From: Streptomyces spinoverrucosus
GTDB taxonomy: Bacteria > Actinomycetota > Actinomycetes > Streptomycetales > Streptomycetaceae
Direction of reading: 5' to 3'
DNA: 64,000 nt
Assembly: GCF_006539505.1 (NCBI RefSeq)
Contig: NZ_BJND01000003.1
Span: 150,861-214,860 of the forward strand
The translations under genes were made by a program, and so were the position numbers. Position 1 is the first letter of the stretch. Every line of letters starts with the position of its first letter. Of this stretch, positions 34,768 through 42,871 are shown piece after piece. The notes beneath the pieces are model-generated. The model saw only the letters and a program-made list of their open reading frames with translations, did not search any database and was not told the origin of the DNA.

Positions 34768-35322
34768 ATGGATCGCGCCGCCGTCTTCGACGTCGACGGA
34801 ACCCTCGTCGACACCAACCATCTGCATGTCGCGACCTGGTGGGAGGCCTTCCGGCAGGCAGGCCATCACATCCCGATGCACGCCATCCACCGGGCGGTGG
34901 GCCTGGCGTCGTCGGACCTGATCGCGCATCTGCTCGGCGACGACCGGGACAGGGACCGGGACGACGAGCTGAGCTGCGCCCACAAAGTCCTCTACGGGCA
35001 GTACTTCGACCGCCTCCCCGCGCTCCCCGACGCCGGCCGGTTGCTGCGCAGGCTGCACCAGGACGGCTGGAACGTGGTGCTCGCGACCTCGGCGGGCGGC
35101 GCCTAGCTGACCGCGCTGCGCCGCGCGATCGACGCGGACGAGGCGATCACCGCGACTGCCGGCGCCGACGACGTGGAGAAGGGCAAGCCCGCGCCGGAGC
35201 CCGTCGAGCACGCCCACACACCGCACCCCGGCCCGGCTGGAAGAGGCCGGGCGGACGCCATCTACGACGATCCCGCTCATCTGCTGGCGTCCCTGCCGGA
35301 GCTGAGCGGGACGGCAGGGTGA
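34768..35322 (+). pseudogene. HAD-family hydrolase, internal stop and deletion
   Basis: The first 112 residues are a normal HAD phosphatase start: AAVFDVDGTLVDTNH (catalytic Asp motif) and later VVLATSAGG. A TAG at 35104-35106 then stops the frame. Beyond it the family sequence continues in frame (LTALRRAIDADE, GKPAPEPVE), then about 25 residues with motif IV (the GDxxxD loop) are missing, and the end ADAIYDDPAHLLASLPEL follows. Two separate lesions mark a recently decaying gene. The remaining 112-residue product would lack the Mg-binding end of the active site. Confidence 0.82.
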
Positions 35323-35399
35323 GGTAGATCACGGCATTGCGGGGCGCGCGACGGAACACCCGAGGACAGTTGCCCGTTGAACAGACCGTGGGTGCGGAT

Positions 35400-35545
35400 G
35401 GGACAGTGTCCCCGGGCCTCACCTTTTGCCCACAGGGACGATCGTTCGGCTGAAGCCCTGTGGAGCCTTTCGCCGAGAGGCGACCGCCATCCGCGCCCAC
35501 CCCAGTACCGCCCCGACCGGAATCCCCCGTCCGGTCGGGGCTTTC
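35400..35545 (+). ncRNA. candidate small structured RNA (6S-like?)
   Basis: Nested pairing is visible: GCCTC/GAGGC (35416-35420 with 35477-35481) encloses an asymmetric bubble. A perfect 8-bp stem CCACAGGG/CCCTGTGG (35430-35437 with 35456-35463) follows with an 18-base loop. A strong terminator ends the unit. A hairpin with an internal bubble is the general outline of 6S RNA. From memory, unverified, a 6S-like RNA of S. coelicolor is encoded beside an oxidoreductase gene. The 5' end is a guess. Confidence 0.4.
35510..35544 (+). terminator. intrinsic terminator
   Basis: An 11-bp perfect stem (GCCCCGACCGG with CCGGTCGGGGC), ten-base loop and TTT tail. It lies 188 bp after the HAD pseudogene and 88 bp before the next gene, so it ends either a long pseudogene transcript or an independent small RNA. 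Confidence 0.8.
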
Positions 35546-35632
35546 TCGTACGCGCGCTCGCACGCGTATGGCCTGCCGCGACCGGGTACTCGGTGCCCTC
35601 CGCAGAAGGAGTACGCCCGAGAGGAGCCGAAC

Positions 35633-36661
35633 GTGAGCAGCGAAGCCGGCAGCAGGATCGTGGTCACGGGCGCCACCGGCAACGTCGGCACCAGCGTGGT
35701 GCGCCTCCTGTCCGAGGATCCGCGGGTCGGGTCGGTACGGGGCCTGGCACGCCGACTCCCCGAGTGGTCGCCGCCGAAGACGGACTGGGCGGCGGTCGAC
35801 GTGGCCTCCGAACAGGCCGATCTCGTCAAGGAGTTCCTCGGTGCCGACGCGGTGATCCATCTGGCCTGGGCGTTCCAGCCGACGCACGACCCGGCCACCA
35901 CCTGGCGCACCAACGTGCTGGGCAGCATCCGGGTGTTCGACGCCGTCGCCTCCGCGGGCGTGCCCACCCTCGTCCACGCCTCCTCGGTGGGCGCGTACTC
36001 GCCGGGGCCCAAGGACCACACGGTGGACGAGTCCTGGCCGACGCACGGCTGGCCGGACGCCGCGTACTGCCGGGAGAAGGCCTATCTGGAACGCACCCTC
36101 GACACCTTCGAGCGCGATCACCCCGGGATCCGCGTGGTGCGGATGCGGCCCGCGTTCCTGTTCAAGCGGGAGTCGGCGAGCGAGCAGCGGCGGATCTTCG
36201 GCGGCAGGTTCCTGCCGGGGCCGCTGGCGCGTCCCGAGCTGCTGCCGTTCCTGCCGGACATCCCGGGACTGCGGGTGCAGGCGCTGCACACCGACGACGC
36301 GGCCCGGGCGTACCAGCTGGCGGTGGGCTCGGAGGTGCGGGGCGCCTTCAACCTCGCGGCCGAGCCGCCGGTCGACGCGGAGCTGCTCGGTGAGCTGCTC
36401 GGCAGCCGCCCGGTACGGCTGCCGAGGACCGCGGCCCGCTCGGCGATCGCCGCCGCGTGGGGGCTGCATCTGCTACCGGCCTCCCCGCACCTCTTCGACG
36501 CCGTGCTGCGGCTGCCGCTGATGGACTGCACGCGCGCGCAGACGGAACTGGGCTGGCGGGCGACGCGCACGGCGCCCGAGGTGATCGAGGAGTTCCTCCA
36601 GGGGCTCCAGCAGGGGGCGGGGGCGCGGACGGAGCCGTTGCAGGGTCGGAAGGTGGGCTGA
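35633..36661 (+). CDS. NAD-dependent epimerase/dehydratase family protein
   Basis: A 342-residue extended SDR. The N-terminal cofactor motif is VTGATGNVGTSV and the active-site Tyr-Lys pair is in AAYCREKAYLE. Substrate-binding features (RMRPAFLFKRESAS) are like nucleoside-diphosphate-sugar epimerases, but sugar specificity cannot be stated. GTG start at 35633 after GAGAGGAG; the frame is open further upstream through the structured RNA region, which is not coding in my view. Confidence 0.88.
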   Translation: MSSEAGSRIVVTGATGNVGTSVVRLLSEDPRVGSVRGLARRLPEWSPPKTDWAAVDVASEQADLVKEFLGADAVIHLAWAFQPTHDPATTWRTNVLGSIRVFDAVASAGVPTLVHASSVGAYSPGPKDHTVDESWPTHGWPDAAYCREKAYLERTLDTFERDHPGIRVVRMRPAFLFKRESASEQRRIFGGRFLPGPLARPELLPFLPDIPGLRVQALHTDDAARAYQLAVGSEVRGAFNLAAEPPVDAELLGELLGSRPVRLPRTAARSAIAAAWGLHLLPASPHLFDAVLRLPLMDCTRAQTELGWRATRTAPEVIEEFLQGLQQGAGARTEPLQGRKVG

Positions 36662-36689
36662 GCGTCCTTGGGCGATGCGGCGATGCGTG

Positions 36690-36956
36690 TCAGTCCGGTG
36701 ACTCGTCCGGTGCCGGGTGCTCGGGGTGGACGGTGGCTGACTGCGGGGCGCCCTGTCTGCCCGAGCCCGCCTCGTCCGTGTCGGGTACGTCGGCGGCGGT
36801 CCGGTCTTCCTCGGCGCCCTCGGCACCCTGGGCCCCCTTCGCCTCCTTGGACACCTCCCAGGGGTCCTCCTCGTCGGCCATGGCCTGCTGGTCGGGCAGG
36901 TCACGCGGTACGGGATCGGGACTGCGGCCCGGCTCCTCATCTCGGTGAGCGGTCAC
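36690..36956 (-). CDS. acidic low-complexity hypothetical protein
   Basis: An 88-residue hydrophilic protein rich in Glu, Asp, Pro, Ala and Gly (contains EDPWEVSKEAKGAQGAEG). No domain, signal peptide or membrane segment is visible, and it is probably disordered. GTG start at 36956 follows AAGGGAG. Gene status rests on the ribosome site and its place between two genes rather than conservation. Confidence 0.5.
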   Translation of the reverse strand: MTAHRDEEPGRSPDPVPRDLPDQQAMADEEDPWEVSKEAKGAQGAEGAEEDRTAADVPDTDEAGSGRQGAPQSATVHPEHPAPDESPD

Positions 36957-37040
36957 GACGTACTCCCTTCCTGGCGTCCGAGACCCACGCGAGTACCTCC
37001 GGGAACGGCGGCGAAACCGCACGTCGCGGCCATCACCCGC

Positions 37041-38330
37041 TCAGTGCGACGCCCGTTCCTTCAGTACGGCGCGCCAGGCCGGCGGCGGTCCCTCAGGCGC
37101 GGGCTCGGGTCGGCGGCCGCCGCGGGCGAAGAAGTCGGCCAGCGGCAGGATCGCCGCGCCGACGGTGACCGCGTCGGGCCCGAGCCGGCCCAGCTCAATG
37201 GTGACCTTCTCGGCCGGATACCGCAGCGCGTACGCCGCCGCGTGCCGGCGTACGGCGGGCAGGAACCCGGCGCCGAGCTGGAGGCCCGCCCAGCCGCCGA
37301 TGAGGATCCGCTCCGGCTGGAAGAGGTTGATCAGGTCGGACAGGCCCGCGCCCAGGTACTCGGCGGTCTCCTCCAGGACGGCCAGCGCCGCCGGGTCGGC
37401 CGTTCCGCCTGCGGGCGGGTAGGCGGCGGCCAGCATCGCGGTGAGCGCGGTCTCCTCGTCGGTGTCCTCGGGCGGGTGTCCGCCCTCCTCGTGCCAGCGC
37501 TCCAGCAGCGACTCGGCGCCCGCGTAGGCCTCCAGGCAGCCGAGCGCACCGCACCGGCAGCGACGCCCCCTGACCCGTACCGTCAGATGGCCCCACTCGA
37601 CGGCTCGCCCGTGCTCCACCTCGGGCGTGACGAGACTGGCGCCGACGCCGGAGCCGAACAGGACGACGACCGCGTTGCGGGCGCCGCGTCCGCCGCCGAA
37701 CCACATCTCGGCCTGGCCGAGCGTCTTGGCGCCGTTGTCGATGAAGTACGCGGCCGCCTCGGGGAGTTGGGAGGTAGAACGGAGCAGCGCCTCCAGCGGG
37801 ACCGCGTCCCAGCCGATCGTCTGGCCGTGCACGACGGCGCCCCGGTCGGGGGTGCGTTCGACGATGCCGGGGACGCCTATCCCCACGCCGAGCAGCTGCT
37901 CGCGGGCGACGTCCGCGGCGGCGAGCACCTCGGCGACACCGTCGCGGATATGGCCGACGATCACCTCGACGTCGTACCGCTGCTGCTCCAACGGCCGTTC
38001 GGCGCGGGCCAGTTCGGTGAGGGTGAGGTCGAACAGCTCGATGCGCACCCGTGTCTCGCCGACGTCGACGCCGATCATGTGGCCGCTGCCGGGCGCCACC
38101 CTCAGCAGCGTGCGCGGGCGGCCGCCGTCGGAGTCGACGCTGCCCGCCTCCTCCACCAGTCCGTCGGCGACCAGGTCGGCGACGACGTTGCTGACGGAGC
38201 CCGAGCTGAGGCCGGTCGCCGGGCCGAGCTCGAAGCGGCTGAGCGGGCCGTCGAAGTACAGCCGTTGCAGCACGGCCGTCCGGTTGGCCCGTCTGAGGTC
38301 GCGCACTGTGCGCCCGTTCCGCCCCGCCAT
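37041..38330 (-). CDS. ROK family transcriptional regulator
   Basis: A 429-residue protein. An N-terminal winged helix (about residues 8-70: NRTAVLQRLYFDGPLSRFEL, SGSVSNVVADLV) precedes a ROK sugar-kinase-like domain. It has DVGETRVRIELFDL and the zinc motif CRCGALGCLEAY (CxCGxxGCxE). Such repressors sense sugars such as N-acetylglucosamine, xylose or glucose-derived signals. Start ATG at 38330 after AAGGAGCC. An imperfect inverted repeat 72 bp upstream (38402-38424) could be its operator. Confidence 0.92.
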   Translation of the reverse strand: MAGRNGRTVRDLRRANRTAVLQRLYFDGPLSRFELGPATGLSSGSVSNVVADLVADGLVEEAGSVDSDGGRPRTLLRVAPGSGHMIGVDVGETRVRIELFDLTLTELARAERPLEQQRYDVEVIVGHIRDGVAEVLAAADVAREQLLGVGIGVPGIVERTPDRGAVVHGQTIGWDAVPLEALLRSTSQLPEAAAYFIDNGAKTLGQAEMWFGGGRGARNAVVVLFGSGVGASLVTPEVEHGRAVEWGHLTVRVRGRRCRCGALGCLEAYAGAESLLERWHEEGGHPPEDTDEETALTAMLAAAYPPAGGTADPAALAVLEETAEYLGAGLSDLINLFQPERILIGGWAGLQLGAGFLPAVRRHAAAYALRYPAEKVTIELGRLGPDAVTVGAAILPLADFFARGGRRPEPAPEGPPPAWRAVLKERASH

Positions 38331-38641
38331 GTGGCTCCTTCCGAACCCCTGCCCGACCGGCACACACCTGGCCGGGCCATCGAGGGCATATTACTCCAAC
38401 CCTTAATTCAGGCCGTGAGCTAAGCGGGGCGGAACTCGGTGAGGGATGCGGGTGGTCAGCACGTGGCGTACACGTCCTCTACGCGGGGTGCGCGCTCCCG
38501 GTACAGGGTACGGAACACCTCCCGGCAAAATTCAGTGGCTGCACCGCACCTAAGCTTCCTAACCTAGGCTGAAACCTAGGGTCCCTAGGTTTTGCGAGGT
38601 CCTCGGCGGCCTCGCCCGGCGACGCCCCAGGAGGCTCCCCC
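38331..38641. other. divergent intergenic region (ROK / FBP genes)
   Basis: A 311-bp gap without a gene. It holds an imperfect repeat CTTAATTCA...TGAGCTAAG (38402-38410 and 38416-38424) on the ROK side and CCTAGG-containing repeats on the other. The middle (about 38430-38540) shows nothing I recognise. Confidence 0.6.
38561..38591. promoter_or_regulatory. CCTAGG repeat operator upstream of the FBP gene
   Basis: A perfect palindrome AACCTAGGG-T-CCCTAGGTT (38573-38591) is preceded by a third copy of AACCTAGG (38561-38568), all 51-81 bp before the start codon. The spacing fits a promoter-overlapping operator. The regulator is unknown. Confidence 0.6.
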
Positions 38642-39136
38642 ATGAAACCGCTCACCGAGCAGGACATCCGCAGCTCCTTCATCAACTGCTCCAAGGGAGA
38701 GGCCAAGCGACTGGCCGTCCCGCGTGACCTCGCCGACCGCCCCTGGGACGACCTGGACTTCCTGGGCTGGCGAGACCCCGGGGCACCCGACCGCAGCTAT
38801 CTCGTGGCCGAACGCGAGGGGCGGCTCATAGGAGTCACCCTGCGCTTCCCGCCCCCGCAGCGCGGCTATCTGCACCGCAGCCTGTGCTCGCTCTGCCTCA
38901 CCGGCCATCCCCGCGGCGGCGTCTCCTTGATGACGGCCCGCAAGGCGGGCGCGGCGGGCCGCGAGGGCAATTCCGTCGGCGTCTACATGTGCGCCGACCT
39001 CGCCTGCTCCCTCTACGTCCGCGGCAAGAAGATCTCGGAGTCCGGGGCGCGCTTCGAGGAGAGCCTGACGCTGGAGGAACAGATCGCCCGGACCACGGGC
39101 AACCTGTTCGCCTTCCTCGACAAGCTGTCCGCCTGA
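38642..39136 (+). CDS. FBP-domain (EF-G-binding) zinc-finger protein
   Basis: A 164-residue protein matching the C-terminal domain of FusB-type EF-G-binding proteins. Four cysteines form a treble-clef zinc site: Cys82, Cys85 (CSLC), Cys117 and Cys122 (CADLAC). The N-terminal four-helix bundle of FusB is represented only by a short region (EQDIRSSFINCSKGEAKRL). FusB proteins free EF-G stalled by fusidic acid; here a translation-related role is inferred from the family only. ATG follows AGGAGG. Confidence 0.87.
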   Translation: MKPLTEQDIRSSFINCSKGEAKRLAVPRDLADRPWDDLDFLGWRDPGAPDRSYLVAEREGRLIGVTLRFPPPQRGYLHRSLCSLCLTGHPRGGVSLMTARKAGAAGREGNSVGVYMCADLACSLYVRGKKISESGARFEESLTLEEQIARTTGNLFAFLDKLSA

Positions 39137-39187
39137 GAAGGTGGACGACACGTTCGATGCCACAGGTGATGGGGAACAGGCCAAGGG

Positions 39188-40441
39188 ATGCGAGTGGAAC
39201 GAGACTGGTCGGCGTACCGCGCGCGCCTGACGAAGTTGCGACGCGACCCCGTGGTCGTCCAGACGCTGCGGTCGACGGTCGCGGCGACCGTCGCGTACGT
39301 CATCGCGCTGCGCCTGAGCCCCGAGGCCGCGCCGCTCACCGCGCCGCTGACCGCGCTGCTGGTCGTCCAGGTCACCCTCTACGCCACCCTCACCAACGGC
39401 GTCCGCCGGGTGAACTCCGTGGTGGCGGGCGTCCTCGTCGCCATCGCCTTCAGCCTGCTGGTCGGCCTGACCTGGTGGAGCCTCGCCCTGGTGATCCTGG
39501 CCGCGCTGGCCGTCGGGCACCTGGTAAGGGTCGACGAGTATGTCCCCGAGGTGGCGATCAGCGCCATGCTGGTGCTCGGCGTCACCACCGTCGGGGACAC
39601 CGCCTGGGCGCGGATCGTGGAGACGCTGATCGGCGCGGTCGTCGGGCTCTCCTGCAATCTGCTGCTGGCGCCGCCGGTGTGGGTGGGCGAGGCCGGCGAG
39701 TCGATCGAGGGGCTGGCCCGCCGGATGCGGCAGCTGATGCTGCGGGTCGGCGAGGAGGCGGGAGGCCGCACGCCCGTCGAGTACGCGGCCGAGCGCCTGC
39801 ACGAGGCACGTCGGCTCGACCACGACATCGTGCAGGTGGACGCGGCCCTTCGGCAGGCCGAGGACAGTCTGCGGTTCAATCCGCGGGTGCGGGAGGGGCT
39901 GCTGCACCGGGTGGTGCTGCGCACGGGCCTCGACACGCTGGAGATCTGCACGGTGGTGCTGCGGGTCATCGCCCGCACCCTCACGGACCTGGCGAAGGAG
40001 CGCGACCCGGAGCCGCTGTTCAAGGGCGAGACCGGGTCCGTCGTGGAGCAGCTGCTGTCGGAGATCGGCGACGCGGTGGTGAGCTTCGCGGTGCTGGTCA
40101 CCACCAGCGTCAGCGCGAGCGCCGAGTCGGCGGAGGAACGGCTCGCCGCCGAGTTGCACACGGCCGTGGCCACCCGCGACAAGCTGGCCCAGCTCCTGCT
40201 GGAGGAGGTCCAGCGCGACGCGCGCGAGTGGCAGCTGTACGGCGCCGTGCTCACCGAGGTCAACCGCATCCTCGACGAACTCGACACCGAGCACCGCTCG
40301 CGCCGGCTCCTGGAGGAGCTGGACCGCCACACGCGTGAGCAGCGCGAGCGCATGCCGCGGCTGACGCGGCTGCGCGAGCGTCTGGGCGTTCAGGAGCAGC
40401 TGTGGCGGAACCGCACCGGGGCCGGCGGGCGTTCTTGGTGA
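39188..40441 (+). CDS. FUSC/aromatic acid exporter-type membrane protein
   Basis: A 417-residue protein. The N-terminal third has four to five hydrophobic segments (TVAATVAYVIALRL, PLTALLVVQVTLYATL, VVAGVLVAIAFSLLVGL). The rest is a cytoplasmic helical domain ending in a charged coiled coil (RLLEELDRHTREQRERMPRL). This is the layout of FUSC/ArAE-family proteins, which are proposed exporters of aromatic acids or related compounds. ATG start 51 bp after the FBP gene; both may share a transcript. Confidence 0.82.
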   Translation: MRVERDWSAYRARLTKLRRDPVVVQTLRSTVAATVAYVIALRLSPEAAPLTAPLTALLVVQVTLYATLTNGVRRVNSVVAGVLVAIAFSLLVGLTWWSLALVILAALAVGHLVRVDEYVPEVAISAMLVLGVTTVGDTAWARIVETLIGAVVGLSCNLLLAPPVWVGEAGESIEGLARRMRQLMLRVGEEAGGRTPVEYAAERLHEARRLDHDIVQVDAALRQAEDSLRFNPRVREGLLHRVVLRTGLDTLEICTVVLRVIARTLTDLAKERDPEPLFKGETGSVVEQLLSEIGDAVVSFAVLVTTSVSASAESAEERLAAELHTAVATRDKLAQLLLEEVQRDAREWQLYGAVLTEVNRILDELDTEHRSRRLLEELDRHTREQRERMPRLTRLRERLGVQEQLWRNRTGAGGRSW

Positions 40442-40488
40442 GGGAGCGCCGGGACTCGATCCGGCACGGGATGGGAGGGGGCGTGCGG

Positions 40489-41514
40489 ATGAGCGGGACC
40501 ACCGTGCGGATCGACGGAAACACGCTGCGTCTGCCGGGCGGTGTGGCGGTGCGCTTCATCCGCACACTGCGCCTGCCGGAGACGGGCACGCACCCCCTGC
40601 CGCCCGGCCTCGGCGAGTTCCCGATCCGGCGGGTCGCGGACCACGCGGACACGGTGCCCGAGCAGTGGCTCGCGCGCGGTGGCGTGATGCTGCCGGTGTA
40701 TCTGCGCGAGGCGATGTGGCTGAGCTTCGCGGGCACCACCGAGCCCGCGGCCCTTCAGGTCGGCGTGGGCAAGGTGTGCGCGGTCTCGGGCCGACCGTGG
40801 AGCGACCGGCTCGCCCGGGAACCGCAGAACTACGTCGTGCTGCCGCGTCAGCCCTGGCTGGACGGCATCAACTCGGGCAAGGGCACGGTCCGCCAGTTCG
40901 TGGCGGTGCCGCTCGGCCTCGGTGCGACCGTGGAAGGGCAGGTCACGGGCGAGGAGGTGTGGGGCGGCGTCCAACTGCAGTCGTTCCCGCTGAACGACGC
41001 GGCGCTGGCCGCCTGGCGTGCGGAGGAGCGGCGCAGGGCGGAGCGGTCGCGGGCAATGCCCCTCGCCCCGCCGAGTTACGGGGCCGCGATGGCGGCTCCC
41101 GCGGCGGCGCCCGGCGGTGCACCCCGGGCCGCCGCGGCAATGGGGCTCGGCGTCGGCGGCTCGATGCGCCAGGAGGTCTACCGGGACGACCGGCCGCTCA
41201 CGGACTGGGCCGAGCCGCCCGCCGGACGGGTCTTCGTCCACCTGGTGACACCACCGGAGTGGCGCCGGATCACCGGCGAGGCTCCCCCGCCGTCGCCCGT
41301 GGACCGTGCGGCGTACACGCGCGCGGGACTGCCCTGGTACGACTACTACGACCAGGAGGCGGAGGATCTGGCCGCCCCGGACACGCTCACGGCGGTCAAG
41401 CCCGTCGGCGACTGGCTCGGCGACGACCACGAGCCCTGGCAGGAGCCCGCGCCGCACCAGGTGCAGCCGCTGAAGGACGCGCCGGGCAAGCCGGTCACGG
41501 ACGGCGACTGGTAG
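40489..41514 (+). CDS. conserved hypothetical protein
   Basis: A 341-residue protein of the type found in many Streptomyces genomes; I recognise no domain. Residues 1-130 look like a compact beta-rich region (MSGTTVRIDGNTLRLPGG, VYLREAMWLSF, QPWLDGINSGKGTVRQFVAV). Residues about 185-225 are an Ala/Pro linker, and the C-terminus is acidic with WYDYYDQEAEDL. No signal peptide or membrane segment. ATG at 40489 after GGGAGGGGG; in-frame starts further upstream overlap the FUSC gene. Confidence 0.75.
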   Translation: MSGTTVRIDGNTLRLPGGVAVRFIRTLRLPETGTHPLPPGLGEFPIRRVADHADTVPEQWLARGGVMLPVYLREAMWLSFAGTTEPAALQVGVGKVCAVSGRPWSDRLAREPQNYVVLPRQPWLDGINSGKGTVRQFVAVPLGLGATVEGQVTGEEVWGGVQLQSFPLNDAALAAWRAEERRRAERSRAMPLAPPSYGAAMAAPAAAPGGAPRAAAAMGLGVGGSMRQEVYRDDRPLTDWAEPPAGRVFVHLVTPPEWRRITGEAPPPSPVDRAAYTRAGLPWYDYYDQEAEDLAAPDTLTAVKPVGDWLGDDHEPWQEPAPHQVQPLKDAPGKPVTDGDW

Positions 41515-41526
41515 GCCCGTAACCCT

Positions 41527-41563
41527 GTTGCACCACATGCAACGCCTGTTGCTCTTCTTGCAC
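41527..41563. promoter_or_regulatory. GTTGCA repeat element upstream of the lactonase gene
   Basis: A perfect inverted repeat GTTGCA-CCACA-TGCAAC (41527-41543) is followed by a degenerate second copy GTTGCT...TTGCAC (41548-41563), 21 bp apart. The pair lies 85-120 bp before the gene and looks like two operator copies. The regulator is not known. Confidence 0.45.
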
Positions 41564-41647
41564 TTGGTGGGTGATCCGCGCCAAGGTGACTGTCACGCCC
41601 GGGACCACCGACGAGTTCCGGGGCGGACGACGAGCTGAGGTGCGGAG

Positions 41648-42871
41648 ATGAGCAGGGATGCGCGGGCGCGCGGCGGCTGGAGCAGGCGGCGCTTCGTCGG
41701 AGCCGTCACAGGGACGGCGCTGTCGGCATCGACCGCCTGCGGGACCCGGCCGACCCCCGAGACGCCCGCCGAGCGCGGCTCACCGACGGCCACGGGCGAG
41801 CCGACAGCCACGGACGAGCCGACCGCCGCAGGCAAGTCGACCGGCCCCCGCCCGCTCTACGTCGGCACCTACACCTCCGTCGAGGACGGCGGCACGGGCA
41901 TCGGCCTGGCGACCTACGATCCGGGGACGGGCCGTATCACCGGGACGGGCACCCTCACCGGCGTGGCGGACCCGTCGTATCTGGCGGTGCATCCGGACGG
42001 CCGCACGCTGTACGCGGTGAACGAGCGCGAGGACGGTGCCGTGACCGCCGTACGGCTGGCCGACCGCAAGATCCTCGGCAGCCGCAGCACGGGCGGCGCG
42101 GCCCCCTGCCATCTGTCCGTGCACCCGAGCGGACGCTGGCTGCTCAGCGCCAACTACACCTCCGGCAGCGTCGCCGTACACCCGATCGAGGCCTCGGGCG
42201 CGCTCGGCGAGCGCACCGACGTGGTCACGCACTCCACCCCGGCGCCGGGTCCCGGCCAGGAGGGCCCGCACGCCCACCAGTTCGTCACGAGCCCGGACGG
42301 CCGCCACGTCCTCGCCGTCGACCTCGGCACGGACAGCGTCTACACCTACCGCCTCGACCAGCAAAAGGGCACGCTCCGCGAGGTCGCGCGGGCGCACACC
42401 CGGCCGGGGGCGGGTCCGCGCCACCTCACCTTCCACCCCGGCGGCCGGCACGCCTATCTGGCCAACGAGGTCGACAACACGGTCGCCGTCTGCGTCTACG
42501 ACCCGGCGAGCGGACGTCTGACGATCGGCGAGCCCCAGTCCACCGGGACCGGCGAGGGCACCTCCTACCCGGCGCAGATCCTGGTGACCGCCGACGGCGC
42601 GTACGCGTATCTCGCCAACCGGGGCCACAACAGCCTGGCCCGTTACGCGGTGGAGGCCGACGGCGCCCGGCTGCGGCTGCTCGGCACGGTTCCGGTGGCG
42701 GGCGACTTCCCTCGGCAGATCGCCTTCTCCCCGGACGGGCGGCTGCTGTTCGCGGCGAACCAGCGGTCCGGCAGTGTCAGCGTCTTCCACGTGGACGGCG
42801 CGAGCGGCGAACTGCGGCTCGCCGGTGAGCCGTTCGCCTCACCCGTCGCCGTCTGTGCGCTGCCGCTGTAG
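41648..42871 (+). CDS. secreted lactonase-family beta-propeller protein
   Basis: A 407-residue exported protein. The N-terminus carries a Tat-type signal (WSRRRFVGAV) with a possible weak lipobox at STAC (Cys31), then a Thr/Pro linker. The remainder is a seven-bladed 6-phosphogluconolactonase-like propeller, with repeats such as PSYLAVHPDGRTLYAVNE, PRHLTFHPGGRHAYLANE and PRQIAFSPDGRLLFAAN. Extracytoplasmic members are not expected to act in the pentose phosphate pathway; a lactonase or binding role outside the cell is more likely. Convergent and overlapping by 33 bp with the DUF2470 gene. Confidence 0.9.
   Translation: MSRDARARGGWSRRRFVGAVTGTALSASTACGTRPTPETPAERGSPTATGEPTATDEPTAAGKSTGPRPLYVGTYTSVEDGGTGIGLATYDPGTGRITGTGTLTGVADPSYLAVHPDGRTLYAVNEREDGAVTAVRLADRKILGSRSTGGAAPCHLSVHPSGRWLLSANYTSGSVAVHPIEASGALGERTDVVTHSTPAPGPGQEGPHAHQFVTSPDGRHVLAVDLGTDSVYTYRLDQQKGTLREVARAHTRPGAGPRHLTFHPGGRHAYLANEVDNTVAVCVYDPASGRLTIGEPQSTGTGEGTSYPAQILVTADGAYAYLANRGHNSLARYAVEADGARLRLLGTVPVAGDFPRQIAFSPDGRLLFAANQRSGSVSVFHVDGASGELRLAGEPFASPVAVCALPL

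Larger units (their letters stand above)
35323..35632. other. intergenic region with structured RNA candidate
   Basis: A 310-bp gap between the HAD pseudogene and the epimerase-like gene. No protein gene is apparent. The 3' two-thirds hold nested inverted repeats ending with an intrinsic terminator, described separately. The final 90 bp should contain the promoter of the next gene. Confidence 0.6.

Noticed and set aside
35426..35632. 69-residue N-terminal extension of the epimerase gene
   Set aside because: It crosses the terminator and structured RNA and lacks family similarity; GTG 35633 has a good ribosome site.
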